DNA of 64,000 bases. It comes from Allium sativum. Lineage: Eukaryota; Streptophyta; Magnoliopsida; Asparagales; Amaryllidaceae. This document shows, one piece after another, positions 35,580 to 46,175 of this stretch (positions are counted from its first letter, which is position 1; each line of letters opens with the position of its first letter). The position numbers and the translations under genes were made by a program. The notes beneath the pieces were generated by a model. That model was not told where the DNA came from, searched no databases, and saw nothing but the letters and a program-made list of their open reading frames with translations. The stretch is from positions 121,968,993 to 122,032,992 of the forward strand of contig CM060912.1 in NCBI GenBank assembly GCA_030737875.1, read 5' to 3'.

Positions 35580-37435
35580 TAACTTGGATTTGGAGTAGAT
35601 CATTCGCATTCGTTGCAGTGGCTATGAATAGTGTACCTATTTGCCAGACAAATGAGTGTCGTCGATACAAAGCAATGGGCGACAATGTAGAAATCCTTCA
35701 ATGGAAGGGCCAAATGCCCAAAATGCACGTTCAAATACACCATATTCATCTGTTACTATATGGCTTACACTATCGGGATTTGATCTTCTAATTTCATCAA
35801 AATATGACCGTAACAATGAATATGACTCCGCCCAATCCCCGTAAACAATAACAATTGCCTTGCTCAGAGATCTCCAAGCTTTCATATAACCAATCTTAAC
35901 AAAAAGTTGTTTTTCAACTAACACTTGAACTCTTCTAGCTATTATGTTTAAATCATACTTCACAAATGATCTTCGAAACCAGAAATGTTGATGTCGCTTG
36001 TCGATTGCTTGAATTGACCATTGGATTAACGCAAGTATGCCCCCCTCTATACTTCTTAACAACCCACAATCCAGCCTGCGATTTTTTGGAATCAATTGCA
36101 TGAATTCTCCACTGGCATTTATCATCGACATTGCAAACAACAGTATACATTTCTTTGTTGGACCTAATGGGCTTAAAAGAAACAACATGTAAAATGGACC
36201 ACTCACTTAGTTGTTGCATAAATTTAGCTTTGCTCTCGAAAACAAGACCGGGTTTAAAACCACTTTGAACGCAAGAGGACGAGAATAATTCTCCCCTGCT
36301 TTGCAAGTTAGCGACAACGGATTTGGCTAACATTTGCACAGTACACATGTCCTCATCAAGGGGAATCTCCATTGCAGGTTCGTTATTACTCCCATCTTCT
36401 TCTTCATCCTCATCATCCATCTCTTCAGCTCCGAAGTCAAAGTTCAATGAATCGTTATTTACTTGCATGTTGTCAAACCATGCGTGATTGTTATCGGGAA
36501 TCAAATCAACCGTCATGGTATCCAAAGCAGGTCCAGGATTCGTTTGTAGGTCTACATTTCCATCTACTTGACTCGCGTCATCGCATGCATTCTCTTCGAA
36601 GGGCGATTGCTCTTCCATGAAATCCTGCGAACAGCTGCATCATGAAAATATTACACCTTGATCAAACACTTATGCATGACTCAAATAACAATTCATTTCA
36701 AAGAATACTTACTTCTGACTCATATGATATAACTCAGATGGCGTTGGCTGCAACGGTTCTGCTACTTGTGTAGACGGTCCAACATTATTTTGTGTATGAC
36801 GGTAGTAAGGACCATAACTGTACAATATATGATGGTCATTAACAACAATTGGGAGAACCAAAATATAATATGATTAGAAAACCTTCAAAGTTGGGCTTAC
36901 CTCTGCGTCACGCATCCAATACTTTCCTGCGTGGGATATGGAAAGCTAAAATGCGAATTCTGTGTATAATTCATATGCGGGGGGTACGCATAGAACATTT
37001 GATGTTCTCTATACTCTGAAACGCTAGAAGGAGGAATACTATTTGGTGATGGCATTAGAGGAGTTGGACGGAACGGTGCCGCTCGAACGGCTCTTGAAAC
37101 AGTAGGTGCTTCTACCACTAACCTTGTCGTTTTCACAACAATAGCTCTATAGTCTTACAAGCGGCAGAAAACATTAACTCAACATCACCATCTTCAGCAA
37201 TTTTAATTGCCTTAGAACCAGAATCAGTTGGCCAGTTGCAAACTAACTCAATATCAAATTGCTCTGAATTAATCATTGTTGACTTGAATATCGAGGCTTT
37301 TAATTGCATCAAGTTACAACCTTTGAGAACTTTTACATGTTTGAAAGATCCACCTTCGTATTTCCCACACTTTCTATCATCAATAACCAACTCACCATCG
37401 AAGTAGCATATTATCGCAATAAACTTAGGAGCCAT
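35580..37435 (-). pseudogene. MuDR-type MULE transposase, truncated
   Basis: The start MAPKFIAIICYFDGELVIDD lies ~230 bp inside the right TIR. Exon 1 is 36899-37435 with a one-base slip near 37136, exon 2 is 36713-36817, and exon 3 runs from about 36634. An acidic stretch (GAEEMDDEDEEEDGSNNEP) precedes a MuDR DNA-binding domain (FESKAKFMQQLSEWSILHVV, then CNVDDKCQWRI, GLWVVKKYRGGHTC). After a frameshift near 35955 the text continues YGDWAESYSLLRSY and the first catalytic block FLHCRPLLCIDDTHLSGK, then ATATNAND in yet another frame. It ends by about 35580, so the remaining acidic residues of the DDE catalytic core and the SWIM zinc finger are missing. Its 3' end is ~100 bp from the end of the convergent PMD gene, suggesting a deletion at the junction. 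Confidence 0.9.
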
Positions 37436-37634
37436 TCTAATTTACAACAACAAAAAAGAATATATTACCAAAAGTGAAAGATCCAGAAAAATTTAAATTT
37501 AGGGTTTGGAAATTCAAACCTTCTGATGAATCAAACGACGGAGAATAGAGTCCAGTTGACGCAAATCAAAAGTTGCTGATGGATCGGAGCTAAAACTAAT
37601 GAAGGGGTTAATTTCGGAATTGACTTAAGGAATT

Positions 37635-37922
37635 AGGTTTCTTTTTTCCAATATTTAGAAAGTAAGAAAGTGAGGAGGAAGAGAGTGAAAGCTCTCTGTA
37701 TATCACGTCTTAGCGTTATTTCAAATGACGCGTACCAGCGTTATTTCAAATAACGCAGAAAACATGAGATCTTAAAAACATAATCTTACACTTGCGTTAT
37801 TTAGGATAACGTGTGAACGCGTTATCCTAAATAACGCCTTTATCTGAGTTCTTCAAAGCATAATTAAAACTCAATAAGACCGTTATTCAGGATGACGCGA
37901 ACGAGCGTTTTTTAAGATAACG
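37635..37922 (-). repeat. Right TIR of the MULE, inner part
   Basis: The inner portion contains the shared promoter-proximal block (AGAGAGTGAAAGCTCTCT hairpin, then GTATATCACG) and at least six GCGTTATT-type motifs. It is cut at 37922 by the family-B LTR and continues at 44151. Position 37918-37922 is the TAACG target copy, itself part of one motif. Confidence 0.88.
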
Positions 37923-37933
37923 TGTAACGACCC

Positions 37934-37998
37934 GGATTTTCGGCGACTTTGGTTATCGACATAAGCTCGATGTCGATAACCAAAACATCGAAAAATCC
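37934..37998. other. Hairpin at the LTR 3' end
   Basis: TTTGGTTATCGACAT (37948-37962) and ATGTCGATAACCAAA (37970-37984) are perfect 15-bp arms with a 7-nt loop. They are extended by outer arms GGATTTTCG and CGAAAAATCC. It lies 11 bp inside the LTR end. The two other family-B copies lack it. Confidence 0.9.
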
Positions 37999-39829
37999 TG
38001 GTAATTAATGAAAGAAATTAGAGGGTGAGGATAGATAAGATAGAAACTTAGAATAGAAGAAGAAGAAGAACACAACATCAGAGTAACACGAACCTCACAG
38101 CGGAACGAATAACATATAATACATAACTTAACTTTGAAATATAACAGTTATGTATACAATAGCACTTATCAGAGTACAGCACTTACAACACAGCAGAAAT
38201 AAACTATAGCTATATGATCCAGAAGCCTCCTGCTCCAGCTCTTCAGGTATATCTGTAAATCCCGACTACTTGACTGCCCGTACAAATTTAGGCATCCAAG
38301 AGTTTAGGGAAAACAACAAAGTAAACTCCGGGTCAGTCATGGGACTGGTGTGAGTAAAATAGTTTAACACAGATTAACATATATATGATATCTCATAAGA
38401 CCACACCGTGAATACGGAACGGGTTTTTCCCTTATGAGAATCCAACATCTTTGACAAGCAATATCATTCTGATATTATAATAATGTCTAAGTACAAATAT
38501 ATATCAATCTAGTAGAAACGCTTTCATCTCACGTTCTACATATATAGTATACAATCAAAATCGCAAGCACATATTGGATAATGGATTTCCAACTATGACA
38601 AGGTATGGAACCACCTTTCGATCAGTGTACTCTAGGAACGATACACTGGAGTTCAACAAGAACATCTTGTAACTCAGCCACACATGACTGACCACTCATT
38701 TCACTTGAGTGTATCGAATGTACATCACCAACGGTTGGGATCAGCAACCGTTTCCCGTATATATATGGGACAGCATTGATAGATTTAAGAAACAAATGAA
38801 TATTCTCTAGATAGGTGATTATACATCCTACTTCGGTGCGACCGACTTAGCCATGCTGCCTGCCCGATTTCTGTCATTTACCGGTTGATGAGGCTAGAAG
38901 CTACGCTTTATCATTACATCAGATTCACTTCGAATGCTACATTGTCAAATCCATCGAAATCACTAATTGACGTTTACAACAGTACATTACGTGTCAGCTA
39001 AAAGAAGTTTCCTTCTCCGCTTCCACTCTTGGTATAGTTGAAGAAATCAATGTACGTGACCTTTCTGGAAATACTCTGTCAGACATCCATCTTCATTCAC
39101 TTAAAATGTCACATCGTCATACCCGCCAAATCACAAATTGACTTATCCAAAAATAACACGGGTATACAGCTAAGAGAAACGAATTCCTCCACCACCAAAC
39201 GTGAATACGTTTGAACAGATCAACTTACGCGATCTATTGGATATACTCTATCAGACCTTCGTCCATACAAGTTGTCCTGGGACTGGACAAACCGAAGGCA
39301 CTATTCACTATATCCATCTTGGTCACTGTTATCTAAGACTTATACAACAGCCCTTACACTTTAATCCGTCTTCAATTATCTTTGGCATAAATGATTCGCA
39401 ACGCTTATGCCAATACAGAGTGGTTCTTTGGATAATAATCCAACCGGTCTCTCCATATTAACAACGTTAAAATGGTCAAAACTTCGATAGTCTGTGATTT
39501 AACCTTCAAAGAAAAACAAGTGTGCAAACAACGATATTATTTCCAGATGGAAATTATACCGGTAAATCATCAGCATATATCTATATATATATATTCACAT
39601 TGCCTTATTTTCTATGTTTAGAAAATATATGTTATTAACACTGGAAAACGTTTTCCATTTGCTTATTTACAAATCACTACTCTTCCCCAACTATCAGTCC
39701 CTGACTGTGAACTAGTATGAGAACAATTCCCTAAGTATAAATCCCGAAGGCCGAAACCAACATCAGATAGGCACTTAGAAAACCATTCAATTTACTAATC
39801 TCTAGTCAGTTCTAATTTTACTTAACTCT

Positions 39830-41340
39830 GTTTGATTAACTCTGATTGATTAACTCTAACTGGTTAATTCTAACCGATCAACTCTAACTGGTCAACCTTA
39901 ATTAATTAACTCTAACTGGTTTTAGTTGGTTTGACTAACTCAATTTATTAACTCGACTGACTAATTCAACTCGATTAACCTAACTTGATTTACTTATCTC
40001 GATTAACTGAACTAATCACTTTGATTAACTCGACTAATTCACTTTGGTTAACTTAACCAATTCACTTAACTAATTCACTTAGTTTAACTTAACTAATTCA
40101 CTTAACTCCTGTCGAATAAACTATATTCGATAACTCCTCTAACTCTATTCGAATAAACTAGATTTGATTAACTCATTTACTCTATTCGAATAAACTATAT
40201 TCGATTAACTCCTTTTCTCTATTCGAATTAACTATATTCGATTAACTCCTTTACTCTATTCGAATAAACTATATTCGATCAACTCATTTGATTTAACTCT
40301 AATCGATTAACTCCATCGAATAAACTATATTCGATAACTCCTTCGATTTTACTAATATTCTATAACTCACTTCGATTAACTAATAATCGATAACTCCTTC
40401 GAATAAACTACATTCGAAAATCTCCTCTCGAACAAACGATATTCGATAATCTTCCCTTTCGATTTAACAAATCGATAACTCCTTTTCGAAAAACTAATCG
40501 ATAACTCCCTTCGATGAAACTAACATCGATACTCCTTTCGATGAAATTAACATCGATTAACTCCTTTCGATGAAACTAACATCGATTAACTCCTTTTGAT
40601 GAAACTAACATCGATTAATTTAACTCGACGAACTTAACTCGACTCGCTTGTCTCGATAATCTAACTCAAGAACTTAACTCGATTAACTTATCTTGATAAT
40701 CTAACTCAAGAACTTAACTCCTATCGAATAACTAATATTCGATTTAACTTCATTCACTTGACTCTAGATCGCAGCGATCACAATGGTTACGCCTGACTCC
40801 CTCAGGAAACATCCGACCGCCGTAGGCTATTTACAGCCCTGCGAATTACGCTAGCAGTCGTACGAGATGGCAACTTACCCTGAATACTATGTTTGACTAA
40901 CTCTATCTCAAATAACTATATTTGATTAACTCTAGTTCGTTTTAACTCTAATCGATTAACTCTAACTGAGTAACTCTAACTCGATCAACTCGACTTGATT
41001 AACTCGACTTACTTAACTCAACTGGTTAACTTGACTTACTTAACTCACTGGTTAACTTGACTTACTTAACTCACTGGTTAACTTGAATTACTTAACCCAA
41101 CTGGTTAACTTGACTTACTTAACCCAACTGGTTAACTTGACTTACTTAACCCAACTGGTTAACTCTATTGAACTGGTTAACTCTACTGAACTAGTTAACT
41201 CTATTCAACTAACTCGACTCGACAAACCCCTTTCGAATAGCATATTCGTTTTACTAACTTTCGAATACCATATTCGATTTACTCCCTTCGAATACCATAT
41301 TCGATTTAACTCCTTTCGAATACCATATTCGATTTACTTT
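39830..41340. repeat. Degenerate TTAACTC / TTCGAA array in LTR copy 2
   Basis: About 1.5 kb of the same kind of irregular short units as at 7935-9020, with local sub-arrays. These include TTGACTTACTTAAC repeats near 41030-41160, ATCGATTAACTCCTTTCGATG units near 40530-40620, and TTCGAATACCATATTCGATT near 41240-41340. It is interrupted once by non-repetitive GC-rich sequence (40765-40890). Confidence 0.85.
40765..40890. other. GC-rich non-repeat segment inside the array
   Basis: About 125 bp beginning GATCGCAGCGATCAC, with far higher GC than the array around it and no TTAACTC units. It opens with a perfect GATCGC-A-GCGATC palindrome. It is not present in the array of LTR copy 1. Origin unknown. 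Confidence 0.6.
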
Positions 41341-43081
41341 ATTCACTTTATAAAGATTTCCTTTTTAACAACGTTTTATTCATTCGAAAAGATTTACTTT
41401 TAAATAACGGTTCTACACTTTAAAAATGATTTCCTTTTTATAACGTTTCCTTTTCAATTCTATTTGTAAATGGTTTACAAATATTTCCTTTTCAAATTTA
41501 TTCTTGAAATATTCTAACTCCTTAAATTCTCTGAAAAATTCGCCATAACCTCCTTTGTAATGGGAGCATCGGGAAAATCCCCAAACCCGCCACACAGGCC
41601 TTTCCATTCAAAAAGAAAATGGTTTGTAATTATTTCCTTTTTGAATATCTCCTATTTATAAATATTCCAATTTATAAACATTTCTTATTTATAAATATTC
41701 CACTTTATAAATATCTCTTATTTATAAATATCCCATTTTATAAATATTCTATTTTCAATATCACTTTGAAAATCCCCTTATCAACATTTCGGTATATTAT
41801 GGTATTCAATCTTATCAAATCACGATGTTCAATATCGTCCAAGTACATATAATCGCCCACAGATTTTATATCACATCATATAACAATATATGAAAAACAC
41901 TAAAATAACTGTTGAGGAATCCAGTCGGATTCCTCCAACCTGTCTCCCTGCATCCACAGATGTTACACAATATGATTATCATCACTTTCAGTTCAATATA
42001 AATTATTCTGATAGCAGAATCAATATATAAATATTTAACGGTTTATATATATATATATAACTACATATATATATATATATATAATTTTCACTAACTGACT
42101 AGCAGTTCAATCAATCAGCCAACACACAGCAAATCAACAGATGATTAACAGTTCTAAAAATACATTACAAAAATATAACTGTTCAGAGTTGGTGAGTTTT
42201 ACTCACAGTTGTGCGTTAACCGTTGAATAATGATTTGCGTTATTTGATCCAGTCAGACAATTTATTTCGCCATAAATTGTAATGAGCTCGGATTCACTCC
42301 TGGTCAATCTCATTATGTTGCTCCCGTCCATACGGTCCCAACGCAACTTACGGTTTGTGATTCTGATTCAGTATGTACAAGATATAGCGGTTACAAGTTC
42401 GAACTAGTTTAGATTAAATAAAATAAAACTTTGACCTTTCCAATTGGGCTTAACATACTTCTTCTGGCCCATTAACCTTGACAAAACCAAGCCCGCACAA
42501 CCCTTCTTCCACAATCGATTTAAGACCGAACTCCTGTTCCTCAGTGGCTAGCCGTTTCGACGACTCTTCCTCCCTTAGTTCACCGTTCTCAAAACCGACC
42601 ACACAATTGAACTTCTCTTCTCCTCCTCATCATCCACATATACAACAAGCCCAACTCGATGCAGCAAATCCCGAGGCGTCCTAAGACATTCCAGAACAGG
42701 AACCGGAAACGAGCGATCCTCCTTCACATCGAAACCCACCAAATCTCCTCGTCCAGATGCTATTCTTGGTGTTAAATCCGAATACACTCATTAACCAACA
42801 CTCGATGCTTCACATCCATTGGAATTTCGAACCCTAGGAGCTACTACTAATCGTCGAACTCACCAAACATGAATCGCAACCCTTCAAAAGAGTGCTAAAC
42901 CGAAGCTGCTGACCTCAAGAATCCATAGATACTCGATTTGTATTTTATACAAATTAATTTGAAAACTTCTTGAATTTAATTCTCTCGTTTATTTTTGCTG
43001 AAGAACAAGAGTTAGTGGCGGCTTGGAAAGTGTTTGACCAGAGAGGAGTTGAATTTAGGTTAAGGGGAGATTTTTATGGGG

Positions 43082-43089
43082 TATTTATA
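43082..43089 (-). promoter_or_regulatory. Probable TATA box, LTR copy 2
   Basis: TATAAATA on the minus strand, about 1.06 kb inside the LTR start, equivalent to 10285 in copy 1. Confidence 0.55.
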
Positions 43090-44150
43090 GGAATTGTAGA
43101 TATTTTTATTTTGATTATAATATTAATTTATAATCAACTACAGTTTTATATTGTCCTTTAAAATTCCTGTAATCACACACGATATCCAAAAATCACCAAA
43201 CTGGACATGCGGCTAGAGTTCGACATTACGGTCCCAACGAAACTGGTTTCGTCGAATTCCGACTCCGTATGCCCACACAGCGTATTTTTAACTGTCAAAA
43301 TACTGACTGTTTTTAACTCTAAAAATCCGTACGGCCACATACTGACTTCAAAAATCACGAAACTGGAAATCTAACAACTATTCGACATTTCGGATCCAAT
43401 GAAATTAGTTTCGTTGAATTCCGACTTCGTTTGCAAAGGTGGCTATTTTTAAAGCTCTGGATGACCCTTTTAAATATATAAATATATTTAAATATTATTA
43501 AATTAAATATAAATAAATTTATATTATCGTGTATATTCACCGAGGAATATCATACAGCTCCAGTATTATTATATACTCGCTATTCCGAGTCCAGATTGAA
43601 TCGATATTCAATTTACATTGAATATCCTTTTATAACGTATATAAAGCGTTACGAATTATAAAGGAATTCCACAGCGACTTTTCTGAAATTTGATTTGGAC
43701 GTACATTAAAATCTACACGACGAAATCCCGATTTTTCTCTTCCATTAAAAAGATATACTCCACCAGCTCCACACGTTTCTTGTTTCACAGAAATCCGGCT
43801 TAAAACGAATCCTGTACATTCATTTGAAGTTCGAATCACCAATTTACGAACTGCAGCGCCATTTCAAGCTCGATTTTAATTATATTATAATTATACGTTC
43901 AAACTGTCGTCGATTGAATATATTCGTCAATATAATTCAACTCTAAGCTGAATTAAATATAAGGGACGACCCCGTTCACAGAATATTGTGATTTCCAATA
44001 TTTTTGATTATTTCTGAATTAAATATATTATTTAATTTAATTAAATATTCCATATTATTTAATTAACGACGATTAAATTCCCTATATCACTATTTTAAAC
44101 AATCAAATAAATTAATTATACCCCTGGAAATTGCGGGTCATTACATAACG

Positions 44151-44369
44151 CGACTTGGGTTCAACAGAAATTCAAAGGGTATTTAAACTTAAAACACCTT
44201 CGTGCGTCATCCTGAATAATGCAGGCATGCGTTATTTCAAAAAACGCAAGTGTAAAATAACTAATTTCAGCTGATGTGACATAAACCAGGCTACGGCTGT
44301 AATAAGTTTTGAAACTAGGCTAAATGTGTTATAAATTTATAAAAGGTGGCCAAATCGAAAAAAAGTTCC
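44151..44369 (-). repeat. Right TIR of the MULE, outer part
   Basis: Its reverse complement begins GGAACTTTTTTTCGATTTGG and follows the left TIR for ~165 bp with few differences (TAACACATTTAGCCTAGTTT, GTTTATGTCACATCAGCTGA). It ends in the GCGTTATT-type array that continues left of the nested LTR. Confidence 0.93.
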
Positions 44370-44378
44370 AATTTTTAT

Positions 44379-45415
44379 TGTATAAACAATTATTTCCAAC
44401 ATAACAATTTCTATGATCCATATATACAATAAAAAGGTAATTTTATTGTATAAACAATTATGACAAATTCTATGACTCTTATATACAAAAAAAAGGAAAT
44501 TATTATTGTGTAAACAATTATGACAAATTCTATGATTCTTATATACAATAAAAAGGAAATTTTATTGTATAAAAAATTATGACAAATTTATGATTTGTAT
44601 ATACAATAAAAAGGAAATTTTATTGTATAAACAATTATGACAAATTCTATTATTCTTATATACAATAAAAAGGAAATTTTATTGTATAAACAATTATGAC
44701 AAATTCTATGATTCATATATGCAATAAAAAGGAAATTTTTATTGTATAAACAATTATGACAAATTCTATTATTCATATATACAATAAAAAGGAAATTTTT
44801 ATTGTGTAAACATTTATGACAAATTCTGTGATTCATACATATAATAAAAAGGAAATTTTTGTTGTATAAACAATTATGAAAAACTCTATGATTCTTATAT
44901 ACAATAAAAAGGAAATTTTATTGTATAAACAATTATGACAAATTCTATGAATCATATATACAATAAAAAGGAAATTTTATTGTATAAACAATTATGACAA
45001 ATTCTATGTTTCTTATATACAATAAAAAGGAAATTTTAATTATGACAAATTCTATAATTCATATATGCAATAAAAAGGAAATTTTATTGTATAAACAATC
45101 TTGACAAATTTTATAATTCTTAGATACAATAAAAAGGAAATTTTATTGTGAAACAATTATGACAAATTCTATTATTCATATATACAATAAAAAGGAAAAT
45201 TTTTATTGTGTAAACAATTATGATAAATTCTATGATTCATATATGCAATAAAAAGGAATTTTTTATTGTATAAACAATTATGACAAATTCTATAATTCAT
45301 ATATACAATAAAAAGGAAATTTTTATTGTTTAAACAATTATGACAAATTCTATGATTCATATATACAATAAAATGGAAATTTTTATTGTATAAACAATTA
45401 TGACAAATTCTATCC
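44379..45415. repeat. ~59-bp tandem repeat array, right LTR (about 17 copies)
   Basis: Same unit as at 16755-17560. The array starts directly at the MULE's right border, because the MULE inserted at its edge. Copy number exceeds the left LTR by about four units. The long minus-strand frames with repeated HRICHNCLYNKNF text are by-products. Confidence 0.92.
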
Positions 45416-46167
45416 AATTCAATCTAACGGATCATCGCAATCAAAATCAACCAATTCAAATCTCGTACAACATAGATATAAATTTTAACAGAGTATATAT
45501 ATAAATTTCACATCGCAATCACAATTAATTTTAATTTTAAATTAGAGATCTCACAATTGTTTTGAATTCTTCAAAAATTGTAGATTGCTCTAAAATTACT
45601 CCAGTCGCTTCTAAAATGTAGTAGACACCGCCACGATCCCAACGGTTCCTGTTTCATGTGATTTCGATATCGTAGGAACAAGTTACGAATTTTTTTAAAG
45701 ATTTATAACATTTAAATTTTATTAATAAATTAATTAATTTAAAAATAATATCTCCTCCTTCCTTATATACACAGGCCGATGCTTTCTCATTTTTTTTCAA
45801 ATTTAGGGTTTCACTTTTCGTGAGACTGGAAGCACGAGAGAGAAATCGGGTTGCACCACGACAAAGGGGGAGGAACGACGCTCCTATCGCTGGTGTTGGG
45901 GCCAAGTTCGACGGTGCCTATGCGATGTGGCGGCGGTTTGAACTGCCGAACTTCCTTGCCTTAGTGCGAGCAAAATACACAACTACAGGTAGCGACGTCC
46001 GTATGGATTTAAAGAATGGAGAGTGGTCTATAAAATAGTCCAAATGATGGAACGATTTTACTAAGAGGACTGAGTGTTATTGGGGGAAGAAGAATGGAAC
46101 GGTTCTAGCAATTGAAGAATACGATGGCAGCGGCTAGAAATTGGAATTAGGGTTTAGTAATACTACG

Positions 46168-46175
46168 TATTTATA
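46168..46175 (-). promoter_or_regulatory. Probable TATA box, right LTR
   Basis: TATAAATA on the minus strand, matching 18312-18319 in the left LTR in position and surroundings. Confidence 0.5.

Larger units (their letters stand above)
37923..44145 (-). mobile_element. Family-B solo LTR, 6.2 kb, inside the MULE TIR
   Basis: It starts TGTAACGACCCGG and ends GCGGGTCATTACA, with a perfect 5-bp duplication TAACG on both sides (37918-37922 and 44146-44150). No gag, pol, PBS-bounded interior or second LTR is present, so it is a solo LTR. The TATA box (43082) shows it faces left. It is the most complete of three family-B copies (others 6013-11225 and 47890-57430). Inside are a terminal hairpin, a 1.5-kb degenerate array and AT-rich U3-like sequence. 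Short open frames in it do not resemble proteins. The intact duplication and complete ends make it one of the youngest events here. Confidence 0.93.
32557..44369. mobile_element. MULE (Mutator-like element) carrying a PMD gene
   Basis: This is a terminal-inverted-repeat transposon starting GGATTTTTTTTCGATTTGGC and ending GCCAAATCGAAAAAAAGTTCC. It is flanked by perfect 9-bp duplications AATTTTTAT (32548-32556 and 44370-44378). The left LTR of the host retroelement has the unoccupied site (about 16746-16785), confirming both borders. Without the nested LTR it is ~5.6 kb. Two convergent genes lie between the TIRs: a PMD gene (33196-35474, plus) and a MuDR-type transposase (35580-37435, minus). 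Each starts just inside its TIR, as mudrB and mudrA do in MuDR. The 9-bp TSD, long TIRs and transposase domain agree. It is inactive now, because both genes are broken and the transposase catalytic domain is truncated. Confidence 0.93.

Noticed and set aside
40900..41403. Open frame with repeated LTQLVNLTYL text
   Set aside because: It is a product of the TTGACTTACTTAAC array in the LTR, with no protein-like composition.
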